From contig JAFPWG010000008.1 of NCBI GenBank assembly GCA_017395045.1, positions 1-56,089 on the forward strand: a stretch of 56,089 nucleotides of DNA, in the 5' to 3' direction. Shown here in pieces: positions 16,431-26,781 of this stretch. The notes beneath the pieces were generated by a model that worked only from the letters and a program-made list of their open reading frames with translations, made no database searches and had not been told where the DNA came from. Each line of letters opens with the position of its first letter. Positions within the stretch are counted from its first letter, which is position 1. Position numbers and translations under genes: made by a program. The stretch is from Bacteroidales bacterium (lineage in GTDB: Bacteria > Bacteroidota > Bacteroidia > Bacteroidales > UBA932).

Positions 16431-17336
16431 ATGGATCAAAGACAAAAGCAAAGAGCCGAGTACAAAACGTGGGGAAAGGCGTATTATCATCTTTGTACGG
16501 ATGGGAAAACAAGTACGCTCTGTCATGACGAAGGGGAGTATGTGTATCTGGTAAACACGATATCTCTGATCGATCTGCTATTCCCGATAAAAGTCCATGC
16601 CTATGAGGTGATGCGAAGCCATGTTCACTTGCTTCTTTCCGGGCGAGGCGAAGATTGCGTGGCCGTTTTCGATTATTTGAAAAAGCGGGTGAACACACGC
16701 TTGCGGGAAGATGACCATCAGACACTTCCCCCAGGCTATGGTTTTAAACTCATCCCGGTGAAGGATGAAGAGCAGATGAGGAACAACTTCGTTTACATTG
16801 CCCGGAACGCCTCGCAAGTCCTGGGTATCCGTCCGGGGTGTTATATTTTCGGATCGGCATTCTCATTTTATTCCGGAGTTACGCGCCTTGCCGGCTCCAT
16901 CCGGGCTGGGGACTGCCCGGTCCGGGAATTGAGCCGCATGTTCCGGACGCATACGCCAATTCCTCCCGACCGCCGGATCCATCCCGGCTTAAAGATGGCG
17001 CTGCCACAGGGATTCGTTGACATGAGTGTGCTGTACAAGGTGTTCCCAACGGCGAAAGAGTATGAGATCCGGTTGGTGAAAGACTATGAAGCCTATGTCG
17101 AGGTCGCCGGTCAGTTGGGTGAAGAAGTCGTTTTCTCTTTGGAGGAGGCCCGGGATATTGTCGATATGGAATTGGTGAAGTCGGGACGCAGTTTGTCTGA
17201 CCTGTCCCGCGAGGACCGTTGCCAACTGGCCGTTCAATTGGCCAAACGGTTCCGGCTGAGTGCGCTGACTCTTTCCCAAGTCTTGTTCATTCCGGTCCGG
17301 ATCGTCACCCAAGTGCTTCGGTCAAAACAAAGATGA
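16431..17336 (+). CDS. REP-associated tyrosine transposase (IS200/Y1-like)
   Basis: 301 residues. EVMRSHVHLLLSG holds the HUH metal-binding pair His64 and His66, and NNFVYIARNASQV places a candidate catalytic Tyr at 122. Together these define the Y1 HUH nuclease fold. The C-terminal ~180 residues are extra; the end (LAKRFRLSALTLSQVLFIP) looks like a helix-turn-helix. The lower GC compared with comF and the REP-like repeats just upstream support the RAYT call. RAYTs cut single-stranded REP sequences; most are domesticated, single-copy genes rather than active insertion sequences. Confidence 0.75.
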   Translation: MDQRQKQRAEYKTWGKAYYHLCTDGKTSTLCHDEGEYVYLVNTISLIDLLFPIKVHAYEVMRSHVHLLLSGRGEDCVAVFDYLKKRVNTRLREDDHQTLPPGYGFKLIPVKDEEQMRNNFVYIARNASQVLGIRPGCYIFGSAFSFYSGVTRLAGSIRAGDCPVRELSRMFRTHTPIPPDRRIHPGLKMALPQGFVDMSVLYKVFPTAKEYEIRLVKDYEAYVEVAGQLGEEVVFSLEEARDIVDMELVKSGRSLSDLSREDRCQLAVQLAKRFRLSALTLSQVLFIPVRIVTQVLRSKQR

Positions 17337-17386
17337 AGCATCCATCCGGAGAAATGGTTATCTTTGTATAAACAAACAGTTCCAAG

Positions 17387-17998
17387 ATGAAGAAGCAGAA
17401 CACACCTGGCGGCGGACGGACGATCCGGGAGGAGATGATGTCCGGGCGCCTGTATGATGCGACCGACGGCTCCCTGCTGGGAGAACTGTACTGGGCGCAG
17501 GAGATGTGCCAGGACTACAACGCCTTGCGGATTACGGATTTCGAAGGCAGGAGGGCGCTTCTGGGCAAACTGCTTGGAAAAGCCGGGAAGAACCTGATAA
17601 TCATTCCGCCCTTCTTCTGCGACTACGGTTCCAACATCGAGTTGGGGGACGACGTTTTCATCAATGCCTACTGTGTGATCCTGGACGAGGCGAAGGTCAC
17701 GTTCGGGAACCACGTCTTCGTGGCGCCGCAATGCGGATTCTACACGGCCGGGCATCCGCTGGACAAGGAGTTGCGCCGGAAGAAGCTGGAGTATTCCCTT
17801 CCTATCACGGTCGGGGACGACGTGTGGATCGGGGGGATGGTCGCGGTGATGCCCGGCGTAACCATCGGCTCGGGCAGCGTCATCGGCGGCGGGTCCGTCG
17901 TCGTAAACGATATCCCGGAGGGCGTCCTTGCCGCGGGGAACCCCTGCCGGGTCATCCGGAAGATTACGCCCGAAGACAGGGACCGCTACAGAAGATAG
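17387..17998 (+). CDS. Maltose/galactoside O-acetyltransferase (LbH family)
   Basis: 203 residues. N-terminal helical region (REEMMSGRLYDATDGSLL) as in Maa/LacA/NodL, then left-handed beta-helix hexapeptide repeats (IELGDDVFINAYCVILD, VGDDVWIGGMVAVMPGVTIG). The catalytic His is in FYTAGHPLD, and the CoA-side end is PEGVLAAGNPCRVIRKI. It transfers acetyl from acetyl-CoA to a sugar hydroxyl; the in vivo acceptor is unknown. A TATCTTTG box at 17359-17366 lies ~20 nt upstream. Monocistronic. Confidence 0.88.
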   Translation: MKKQNTPGGGRTIREEMMSGRLYDATDGSLLGELYWAQEMCQDYNALRITDFEGRRALLGKLLGKAGKNLIIIPPFFCDYGSNIELGDDVFINAYCVILDEAKVTFGNHVFVAPQCGFYTAGHPLDKELRRKKLEYSLPITVGDDVWIGGMVAVMPGVTIGSGSVIGGGSVVVNDIPEGVLAAGNPCRVIRKITPEDRDRYRR

Positions 17999-18010
17999 GC
18001 CGATGCGGTT

Positions 18011-18045
18011 TGCAACCCGGTTGCACGCGGGACGACGTACCTTTG
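18011..18045 (+). promoter_or_regulatory. Promoter and palindromic operator of the Zn/Cd ATPase gene
   Basis: TGCAACC-C-GGTTGCA (18011-18025) is a perfect 7-bp inverted repeat with a one-base centre, placed where the -33 region should be, and is followed by TACCTTTG (18038-18045). An operator over the -33 region fits a metal-responsive regulator (MerR, ArsR or Fur/Zur family); the identity is inferred. Confidence 0.55.
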
Positions 18046-18067
18046 CATCAGGAAAACAAGATACGTC

Positions 18068-20026
<1,959 letters not shown>

Positions 20027-20091
20027 CCCGGGGCGCCTTTGCTTTTCTCAGGGGAATTGGCTAACTTGCAGGCCACAAATCGAGGATTGTC

Positions 20092-20787
20092 ATGAAGAAG
20101 CAAGCCGTGTGGTGCATCCCCTGCATCTTTTTCGTCGTCGCCTGTGTCCTGAACCTCATCGGATGCGTTCAGGGATCGGCCTTGGCCGATACCGTGAAAC
20201 CCGCTTTGCTGCCGCTTCTGTGCGCAACTTCGCTTGCGTACCTGCTGGGCCGCGACATCGTGGATTTCAGACCCGTGGGCCTGCTGGCGGCAGCCCAGCT
20301 TCTTGGGTGCACGGGCGACGTGCTGCTCATCCCGGAAGGGTTTGCGTTCTTCGCGAGCGGCATCGCCGCCTTCCTCATCGGCCATCTCTTTTATATGGCC
20401 CTCTTCGGCGGCTTGTCGTGGAAAGGCCTGACCCTCTGGCAGTGGCTGGTTTCGCTGGTCGTGATGGCGGCCGTGGTGCTGGGCCTGGTGAAGGCCATCG
20501 GCGTCCAAGGCGAGTTGTTCTGGCCCATGCTCATCTACGGCTTTTTCCTGATGCTGCTTATTTTCAGCACCCTCGCAGGCGTGTTGAGGATGCCCCGCGG
20601 AAACCGCCGTACCTGGTGGATCCTGCTCCTGGGCGCCCTGCTTTTCACCTTCTCCGACTCCTGCATCGCGATGGGTACTTTCGGGGTGATGACCTTCCCC
20701 CTGCGTCACTTCGTGGTCATGATCACCTACCTGGCCGCACAGTCGCTCCTGGCGGTCGGGGGTGTCCGGCTGATCCTGGGAAGATAG
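20092..20787 (+). CDS. YhhN-family membrane protein (lysoplasmalogenase-like)
   Basis: 231 residues with about eight helices. Family features are LLGCTGDVLLIPEG near residue 75 and FSDSCIAM near residue 190, in which the two conserved Asp residues lie in the membrane, as in TMEM86/YhhN proteins. Those enzymes hydrolyse the vinyl-ether bond of lysoplasmalogens. Bacterial members are mostly uncharacterised, and whether this bacterium makes plasmalogens cannot be told here. Convergent with dtd, whose stop follows directly. Confidence 0.78.
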   Translation: MKKQAVWCIPCIFFVVACVLNLIGCVQGSALADTVKPALLPLLCATSLAYLLGRDIVDFRPVGLLAAAQLLGCTGDVLLIPEGFAFFASGIAAFLIGHLFYMALFGGLSWKGLTLWQWLVSLVVMAAVVLGLVKAIGVQGELFWPMLIYGFFLMLLIFSTLAGVLRMPRGNRRTWWILLLGALLFTFSDSCIAMGTFGVMTFPLRHFVVMITYLAAQSLLAVGGVRLILGR

Positions 20788-21240
20788 CTACTCCTTGTTC
20801 TTCGTGTCGATGCAGATCGTCACGGGGCCGTCATTCAACAGGGTGACCTGCATGTCGGCGCCGAAGGTGCCGGTGGGAACCGGCTTGCCCAGGGCGGTCT
20901 CCAAGGCGGCGCAGAAACGCTCGTACAGGGGGATAGCCGTTTCGGGCCGGGCGGCCCGGATGTAGGCCGGACGGTTGCCCTTCCTGGTCGATGCCATCAG
21001 CGTAAACTGGCTGACGACCAGTACGTCACCGTCGACATCCCGCACGCTCAGGTTCATCACGCCCTCCGCGTCGTCGAAAACCCGGAGGGCGGTGATTTTC
21101 TTCACGAGCCAGTCGATGTCCTCGCCGCCGTCTTCCTCACAGATGCCTACAAGCACGAGAAGACCGCTCCCGATCGAGGCGGTGACTACACCGGAGATGG
21201 ATACGGAAGCATTCCGTACCCGTTGGATGACGACTCTCAT
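20788..21240 (-). CDS. dtd: D-aminoacyl-tRNA deacylase
   Basis: 150 residues, full length for the family. MRVVIQRVRNASVSI at the start, the catalytic SQFTLMA motif (~78-84) and NDGPVTI (~137-143) are intact. DTD removes D-amino acids mischarged on tRNA and also clears Gly-tRNA(Ala), through its cross-subunit Gly-cisPro pocket. It lies 10 nt downstream of the nitroreductase gene on the same strand, so the two are probably co-transcribed. Confidence 0.93.
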   Translation of the reverse strand: MRVVIQRVRNASVSISGVVTASIGSGLLVLVGICEEDGGEDIDWLVKKITALRVFDDAEGVMNLSVRDVDGDVLVVSQFTLMASTRKGNRPAYIRAARPETAIPLYERFCAALETALGKPVPTGTFGADMQVTLLNDGPVTICIDTKNKE

Positions 21241-21250
21241 TCCGTGGAGG

Positions 21251-21877
21251 TTACAGTTCCCTGACGATTTCTTCGAGCGGCTTGCGCTGCTCGTGAAGCT
21301 CCGTAGGCTTGCCCTCGCCTGCGGCCGGATGGCCGATGGCCAGGAGGCCGTAGATCCCGTGCTCTCGCATTTCCGGGAAGGCTTCGCGGATCTTGCGGGG
21401 GTCGAAATCCCAGATCCACATGTTCGCCAGTCCCACGTCTGTGGCCGTGAGCATCAGGTGCGTAAGGACGATGGCGGCGTCGGTCTTAGCTGCGTTGATC
21501 CCGTCGCTCTCGCGGGTCCAGGCTTCCTCGTTCCGGCAACCGACGATGAGGACGACCGGTGCGCCGTAGCAGGGATGGACTTCGCGGAGTTTGGCGAGGG
21601 CTTCCTCGCTCTTGACCACCCAGATGCGGGTAGGCTGAAGGTTCTTGGCCGACGGGGCCAGGCGTCCGGCTTCCAGGATCATCTCCAGTTTGGAGGCGGA
21701 GACGGGATAGTGGTTGAACGCGTGGCAGGAATACCGGCTCTCCAGGATGTGCATGAAGGCATCGGAGCCGTATTTCTTCCTCTTGATCTGCTCTTCCACG
21801 TCGGCGAAGGCGGCGCGGTGGTGGATCTTGGAGATATCGCCCAGGCGGCTTAAGAACTTTCCTTTCATATCGGTCAC
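21251..21877 (-). CDS. Nitroreductase-family flavoprotein
   Basis: 208 residues; an alternative start is M4. Typical FMN-binding signatures: ILESRYSCHAF near residue 45 (the R-S-x-R type loop), AGRLAPSAKNLQPTRIWVV, and a C-terminal GIYGLLAIGHPA. Members use NAD(P)H to reduce nitroaromatics, quinones or flavins, acting as dimers. The N-terminal ~38 residues before the domain are longer than usual and basic. First gene of a two-gene unit with dtd. Confidence 0.85.
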   Translation of the reverse strand: MTDMKGKFLSRLGDISKIHHRAAFADVEEQIKRKKYGSDAFMHILESRYSCHAFNHYPVSASKLEMILEAGRLAPSAKNLQPTRIWVVKSEEALAKLREVHPCYGAPVVLIVGCRNEEAWTRESDGINAAKTDAAIVLTHLMLTATDVGLANMWIWDFDPRKIREAFPEMREHGIYGLLAIGHPAAGEGKPTELHEQRKPLEEIVREL

Positions 21878-21950
21878 ATTTTACGCTTGGACGGCAAGAT
21901 ACTAAAAATAATCCGGAAAATTTATAACTTTGCCGAAAACAGATAACAAG

Positions 21951-22187
21951 ATGGCCGGAAAATTAAAAGCCGTATGGCGGTTTTACCGGGAGGGCTTCAG
22001 GAACCAGACGTGGGGGCGTCCGCTCATCTGGCTTGTAGTCCTCAAGTTTTTCATCTTGTTCGCGATCCTCAGGGTCTTCTTTTTCCGCCCGGCGATGTCC
22101 GGGATGACGGAAGGGGAGAAGATCGAGACGGTGAGCGATCGTCTGACCCGCAACCACGATACGACTAAAACGAATAACCTATTATAA
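21951..22187 (+). CDS. DUF4492 small membrane protein linked to cytochrome bd
   Basis: 78 residues from ATG 21951. A TTG 21 nt upstream lies inside the TAACTTTG box (21925-21932) and is unlikely as a start. One hydrophobic helix (PLIWLVVLKFFILFAILRVFFF) sits between a basic amphipathic N-terminus (AVWRFYREGFRNQTWG) and a polar tail. This matches DUF4492 proteins that precede cydA in Bacteroidota. Like CydX in E. coli, it may stabilise the oxidase; that is inference by analogy. It lies 4 nt before cydA. Confidence 0.8.
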   Translation: MAGKLKAVWRFYREGFRNQTWGRPLIWLVVLKFFILFAILRVFFFRPAMSGMTEGEKIETVSDRLTRNHDTTKTNNLL

Positions 22188-22191
22188 CACT

Positions 22192-23679
22192 ATGGAAGTG
22201 ATAACCTGGTCACGCCTCCAGTTTGCGATGACCGCTGCGTATCACTGGCTCTTCGTCCCGCTCACACTGGGCCTGGCGCTGGTGATGGCCATCATGGAGA
22301 CGCTCTATGTCGTCAAGAAAGACGATTCCTGGAAAAAGACCGCCCAGTTCTGGATGAAGGTATTCGCCATCAACTTCGCCGTGGGCATCGCCACCGGCAT
22401 CATCCTGGAATTTGAGTTCGGCACCAACTGGAGCAATTATTCGTGGTTCGTCGGCGACATGTTCGGCGCACCCCTCGCCATCGAAGGCATCCTCGCCTTC
22501 TTCATGGAGGCGACCTTCTTCGCCGTGATGTTCTTCGGCTGGGAGAAGGTGTCCAAGCGCTTCCACCTGGCCTCGACCTGGCTCACCGGCATCGGCGCCG
22601 CCATCTCCGCTTACTGGATCCTGGTGGCCAACGGCTGGATGCAGAACCCCGTGGGCACGACCTTCAACCCCGACACCGTCCGAAGCGAGATGGCGTCGGC
22701 CCAGGCTTTCTGGGAGGTGGTCACCAACCCCGTCGCCGTGTCCAAGTTCTTCCACAGCGTCACCAGCGGCTGGGTCGTGGGCGGGGTCTTCGTCGCCGGC
22801 GTAAGCTCCTGGTACCTGCTGAAGGGCCGTGAGACGGTGTTTGCGAAGAAGAGCCTGCTCATCGGAGGCCTGGTGGGCATCATCGGTTCCTTTGCCGTGA
22901 TGCTTTCCGGAGATTCCTCCGGCGTCCATGCGGCCGAGTTCCAGCCCATGAAACTGGCCGCGGCCGAAGGCCTGCGGGACGGCGGCCGCCGGGCGGCCTT
23001 CACCATCGTCCCGGGCGTCAGGATTCCCGGAATGCTCTCCATTCTCGCCACCCACAGCCTGGACGGCTACGTTCCCGGCATCAACGATATCCTGAACGGC
23101 TACACCGACAATGACGGCAACGAGATTCCGTCGGTCGCCGAGAAGATGGAACGCGGCCGGATGGCGCTGGACGCCCTCGCCGCCTACCGGGAGAACCGGG
23201 AGACGGATCCGGAAGCGGCGGCCGCCGCCCGGGCGATCCTGGACGAGAACGTCCAGTATATGGGCTACGGCCATCTCGAGAAGCCGGAGGACGTGATTCC
23301 TCCCGTTGGGATCGTGTTCTGGTCGTTCCGCCTGATGATCGGCATCGGAATGCTCCTGCTGCTGGTGCTTCTGCTGACCGTCTGGTTCACCTGGAAGGAG
23401 AAGCTGAAAGGGAAGAAATGGCTCCTGTGGACGATGCTTTGCTGCATCCCGCTGGCCTACCTGTGCGGCCAGTTCGGCTGGATCGTGGCCGAGGTGGGCC
23501 GTCAGCCGTGGACCATCCAGGGCCTCCTGCCCGTGAACGTCGCCATCTCCAGCCTCAGCGCCGCGGCGGTGAAGACGACCTTCTTCATCTTCCTGGGCGT
23601 GTTCGCCCTGTTCCTCATCATTGAAATCCGGATCATGCTCGGCGCCATCCGGAAGGGACCGCAAATATCGGAGGACTGA
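22192..23679 (+). CDS. cydA: Cytochrome bd ubiquinol/menaquinol oxidase subunit I
   Basis: 495 residues, ~9 helices. Haem ligands are visible: His18 (AAYHWLFVP) and His188 (KFFHSVTSG), and acidic Glu98 and Glu106 in the helix IEGILAFFMEATF match E. coli Glu99/Glu107. The GWIVAEVGRQPW motif ends the quinol side. The periplasmic Q-loop (~260-340) is of the short type, with an acidic, Ala-rich stretch. The enzyme reduces O2 to water with very high affinity, useful to a gut anaerobe exposed to traces of oxygen. It forms an operon with the DUF4492 gene and cydB. Confidence 0.95.
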   Translation: MEVITWSRLQFAMTAAYHWLFVPLTLGLALVMAIMETLYVVKKDDSWKKTAQFWMKVFAINFAVGIATGIILEFEFGTNWSNYSWFVGDMFGAPLAIEGILAFFMEATFFAVMFFGWEKVSKRFHLASTWLTGIGAAISAYWILVANGWMQNPVGTTFNPDTVRSEMASAQAFWEVVTNPVAVSKFFHSVTSGWVVGGVFVAGVSSWYLLKGRETVFAKKSLLIGGLVGIIGSFAVMLSGDSSGVHAAEFQPMKLAAAEGLRDGGRRAAFTIVPGVRIPGMLSILATHSLDGYVPGINDILNGYTDNDGNEIPSVAEKMERGRMALDALAAYRENRETDPEAAAAARAILDENVQYMGYGHLEKPEDVIPPVGIVFWSFRLMIGIGMLLLLVLLLTVWFTWKEKLKGKKWLLWTMLCCIPLAYLCGQFGWIVAEVGRQPWTIQGLLPVNVAISSLSAAAVKTTFFIFLGVFALFLIIEIRIMLGAIRKGPQISED

Positions 23680-23682
23680 GCC

Positions 23683-24822
23683 ATGACGTACGAAATCCTG
23701 CAAAACTATTGGTGGTGCCTGGTGTCCCTGCTGGGCGGCCTGCTCGTGGCCCTGATGTTCGTCCAGGGCGCCAACCTGCACCTTGGGAACAAGAAACTGG
23801 ACAACGTCCAGAAACGGATGGTCCTGAACGCCACCGGGCGCAAATGGGAGTTGACCTTTACGACCCTGGTAACCTTCGGCGGTGCGTTCTTCGCCTCTTT
23901 CCCGCTGTTCTACAGCACCAGTTTCGGCGGAGCCTACTGGGTATGGATGATCCTGCTCGTCACCTTTGTCTTCCAGGCGGTATCCTATGAATTCCAGCAC
24001 AAGAAGGGGAACCTGCTGGGCGTGAAGGGCTTCCGCATCGCCTTGATGGTCAATGGTTTCCTGGCTCCGTTCCTGGTGGGGACGGCCGTGGGCACCTTCT
24101 TCACCGGTTCCGATTTCACCGTGGACAAGGCGGCGATCGCCGACCCGTCTTCCCCGGTCATCAGCACATGGGGCAGCGGCTGGCACGGACTCGAGGCCCT
24201 TGCCCAGCCCCATGCGGTGCTCCTGGGCCTGTGCCTTGTGGGCCTGACCACCCTCCTGGGTGCCCTTTACGTGCTTCAGTACGTGGAGAACGGCGGCGTC
24301 CGGAAGCGGATGCACGAGACCATCCACCGGTTCTCCATCCCCTTCGTGATCCTGTTCGTGGCGTGGCTCGCCATGCTGGTCCTGAGGAACGGCTATGCCG
24401 TGGATCCGGACGGAACGGTGACCGTCCAGCAATACAAGTACCTGGACAACCTCCTGCAGATGCCGGGCGTCCTGGCGATGCTCGTCGTGGGCGTCGGCCT
24501 CATCATCTGGGGTCTGGCCCAAGGGGCGCAGATCGAGTCCCACCGGGGCTTCTGGCCGGCTGCCGGCGGAACCGTGCTTGTGGTGATGGCGGTGTTCTTT
24601 CTCGCCGGATTAAACAATACGGCCTACTATCCGTCGAACACGGACCTGCAGAGTTCCCTGACCATCCGCAACAGTTCATCCAGCTATTTCACGCTCACTG
24701 TGATGTCCTGGGTGTCGCTCCTGATTCCCTTCGTGGTGGCCTATATCGCATACGCCTGGCGTGCGATGGACCGCAAGAAAATCACCCTCGACGAAATCGA
24801 GGGACCGGGGAACAAGTATTGA
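23683..24822 (+). CDS. cydB: Cytochrome bd oxidase subunit II
   Basis: 379 residues, ~8 helices. Start TYEILQNYWWCLVSLLGGLL, then FVQGANLHLGNKKLDNVQKR, a Bacteroidota form of the usual DGFDLG region, and ALAQPHAVLLGLCLVGLTTL. It supports the quinol-oxidising CydA and completes the bd complex in the inner membrane. It follows cydA by 3 nt. Its stop lies 2 nt from the stop of the convergent GH29 gene, so no room remains for a separate terminator. Confidence 0.93.
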   Translation: MTYEILQNYWWCLVSLLGGLLVALMFVQGANLHLGNKKLDNVQKRMVLNATGRKWELTFTTLVTFGGAFFASFPLFYSTSFGGAYWVWMILLVTFVFQAVSYEFQHKKGNLLGVKGFRIALMVNGFLAPFLVGTAVGTFFTGSDFTVDKAAIADPSSPVISTWGSGWHGLEALAQPHAVLLGLCLVGLTTLLGALYVLQYVENGGVRKRMHETIHRFSIPFVILFVAWLAMLVLRNGYAVDPDGTVTVQQYKYLDNLLQMPGVLAMLVVGVGLIIWGLAQGAQIESHRGFWPAAGGTVLVVMAVFFLAGLNNTAYYPSNTDLQSSLTIRNSSSSYFTLTVMSWVSLLIPFVVAYIAYAWRAMDRKKITLDEIEGPGNKY

Positions 24823-24824
24823 TC

Positions 24825-26186
24825 CTATAGACTGAATTTCAGGGCCACGGGCTCGTCGGCAAGGCCTTTCGGCAGTTTCACCGTCACCTTGCCGTCGCGG
24901 ACCGTGGCCTTGACGCGCTTTCCGTTGTTCAGGACGGTGACCCGGCCTTTCGGCAGGTTGCCGGTCCAGGTGAGTTCTGCGGGAAGACGCTCTCCGTCCG
25001 GGAGGGCGTAGACGGCGTACATCGTCTGGCCGTCCTTGGAGATGTCGAACCACAGGCTGCCGTCGTGGTAATTCTCCGTCGTGCGGGTGTTGTAAATGGC
25101 TTCGCCGCAGCGGCGGAGCCAGGCGCCGATCTCCCGCAGGATGACGACGGCTTTTTCCTCGATGACACCGTCCGGCGTAGGCCCCACCCCGAGTGCCAGG
25201 CAGCCGCCCTTGGCGGTGATCTCGGCGAGGGTGCCGATGATCCTGCGGGCGCTCTTGTAATGCGGGTCAGGGGTCCATCCCCAGTCGTTCCCGAGGGTCA
25301 TGCAGGATTCCCAGGGGTGGTCCAGTTGGGTCTTCGGGACGGACTGTTCCGGTGTCTGGTAGTTCTCGTTCGGCCCCTGGATGGTCCGGTCCACGCAGAT
25401 GAGCCCCGGGCTCACGCGGCGGGCTTCCGGCAGGATCTCGTTCAGGCCCACTTCATCGCCGGTGATCCAGCCGCCGTCCAGCCAGAGGATGTCCAGCCGC
25501 CCATACCGGCCGCCGGTGATCTCGCGAAGCTGGTTCTTCGTGAATGCCACGTATTTTTCCCACCAGTCGGGATGCATCTCGCGCTTGTAGTTGGGCATCC
25601 GGTTCGGCGTGGCGTAATAGGGGTTCCAGAATCCGTCGCAGTGCCAGTCGGGCTTGGAGAAATAGGCGCCGATCAGGAAGCCCTTCGGGCGGAAGGCGTC
25701 GAAGACGTATTTGGCGATGTCCTTTTTCGGGTTCGACGCGAACGGCCCGGCTTTTGCCACGGAGAAGTCCGTGAACTCGGAATCGAACATGCAGAATCCG
25801 TCATGGTGCTTGGTCGTGAATATCATGTACTTCATGCCGGCGTCCTCGAAGACGTCGGCCCACTGCTGCGGGTTGAATCCCACCGGATTGAACACCTTGG
25901 ACAGGCCCCAGTACCACTGTTTGTAGCCTTCGTAGGTGGTCCCTTCCGGCCGGACGATCCAGTCCTCGTTGCACAGGTTCCAGGACTCTACGATGCCGGG
26001 CACGCTGTACAGTCCCCAGTGCATCAGGACGCCGAATTTGAGATCCTGCCACGCGTCCAGCTTTTCGAGGACCTGCGGGTCCGTGGGCCATACATAACCG
26101 TCGGAGCGTTCATGGACGGCACTGTTCTGGGCGAAGGAGGAAAGGGCGGCGGCAAGGGCCGCGACGGACAGGAGAAAGCGTTTCAT
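24825..26186 (-). CDS. GH29 alpha-L-fucosidase, secreted
   Basis: 453 residues from the ATG whose complement is 26184-26186; it opens a clear signal peptide ending SSFAQ, whereas the longer open frame does not. The (beta/alpha)8 barrel shows FGVLMHWGLYSVPG, FTTKHHDGFCMFDSE and LDILWLDGGW with the likely nucleophile Asp237. A C-terminal beta-sandwich (~360-453) follows. Family GH29 releases alpha-L-fucose with retention from host or plant glycans. The acid/base Glu cannot be placed by eye. It stands alone, not inside a PUL. Confidence 0.85.
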   Translation of the reverse strand: MKRFLLSVAALAAALSSFAQNSAVHERSDGYVWPTDPQVLEKLDAWQDLKFGVLMHWGLYSVPGIVESWNLCNEDWIVRPEGTTYEGYKQWYWGLSKVFNPVGFNPQQWADVFEDAGMKYMIFTTKHHDGFCMFDSEFTDFSVAKAGPFASNPKKDIAKYVFDAFRPKGFLIGAYFSKPDWHCDGFWNPYYATPNRMPNYKREMHPDWWEKYVAFTKNQLREITGGRYGRLDILWLDGGWITGDEVGLNEILPEARRVSPGLICVDRTIQGPNENYQTPEQSVPKTQLDHPWESCMTLGNDWGWTPDPHYKSARRIIGTLAEITAKGGCLALGVGPTPDGVIEEKAVVILREIGAWLRRCGEAIYNTRTTENYHDGSLWFDISKDGQTMYAVYALPDGERLPAELTWTGNLPKGRVTVLNNGKRVKATVRDGKVTVKLPKGLADEPVALKFSL

Positions 26187-26250
26187 ATCAGGTCGTTTGG
26201 ACAAATATCGTGATTTTTTTCTATCTTTAACCGCTCTAACAGTGAATGTA

Positions 26251-26781
26251 ATGAAAAGATTGATACTGACCTTTGCCACCTTGCTGGCGGGCGTCCTGGC
26301 CTTCGCGCAGAGTCTCGAAGGGACCTGGACGGGGAAAGAGAACCTGGAAGACAACTCCGACGGGGCTGACGTTTCTGCGACGGCCACCGTATCCTATACC
26401 ATCAAGGGAGAGTCTTATTCGACGAAGATGCTGGTCGTCATGGACATGTCGGCCGAAGCGGAAGGCGGGGAGGTGACGATGAAGATCACCATCACGGGAT
26501 CGAATGCCGGAACCTGGGCCCGCCAGGGCAACATCCTCACCTTCACTCCGGACAAGAGGTCGAAGCCGAAGATCGACGTGAAGGTGGAAGGCATCCCTTC
26601 CGTCCTTGCATCGATGCTGATCGCCCCGGCCAAGCGGGAACTTTCCAAAGGCCTTAAGGAGACGGAACGGTACAAGATCATCTCCCTCACCGACAAGGAG
26701 TTGGTTCTGGAGGATATTCTGACTGAGAAGGAGATCAAGGCCGGAGAGAAAGCTGACCGGATCACGTTCCTGAAGAAATAG
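26251..26781 (+). CDS. Exported protein of unknown function (lipocalin-like)
   Basis: 176 residues from ATG 26251; a signal peptide ending VLAFAQ fixes the start. The mature part opens SLEGTWTGKENLED, a GxW-type first strand, and continues as alternating beta strands with few Cys or aromatic residues. Resembles small lipocalin-like proteins but I cannot assign a family firmly. A TATCTTTA box at 26222-26229 serves it, divergent from the fucosidase. Its stop overlaps the GTG start of the next gene by one base. Confidence 0.65.
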   Translation: MKRLILTFATLLAGVLAFAQSLEGTWTGKENLEDNSDGADVSATATVSYTIKGESYSTKMLVVMDMSAEAEGGEVTMKITITGSNAGTWARQGNILTFTPDKRSKPKIDVKVEGIPSVLASMLIAPAKRELSKGLKETERYKIISLTDKELVLEDILTEKEIKAGEKADRITFLKK

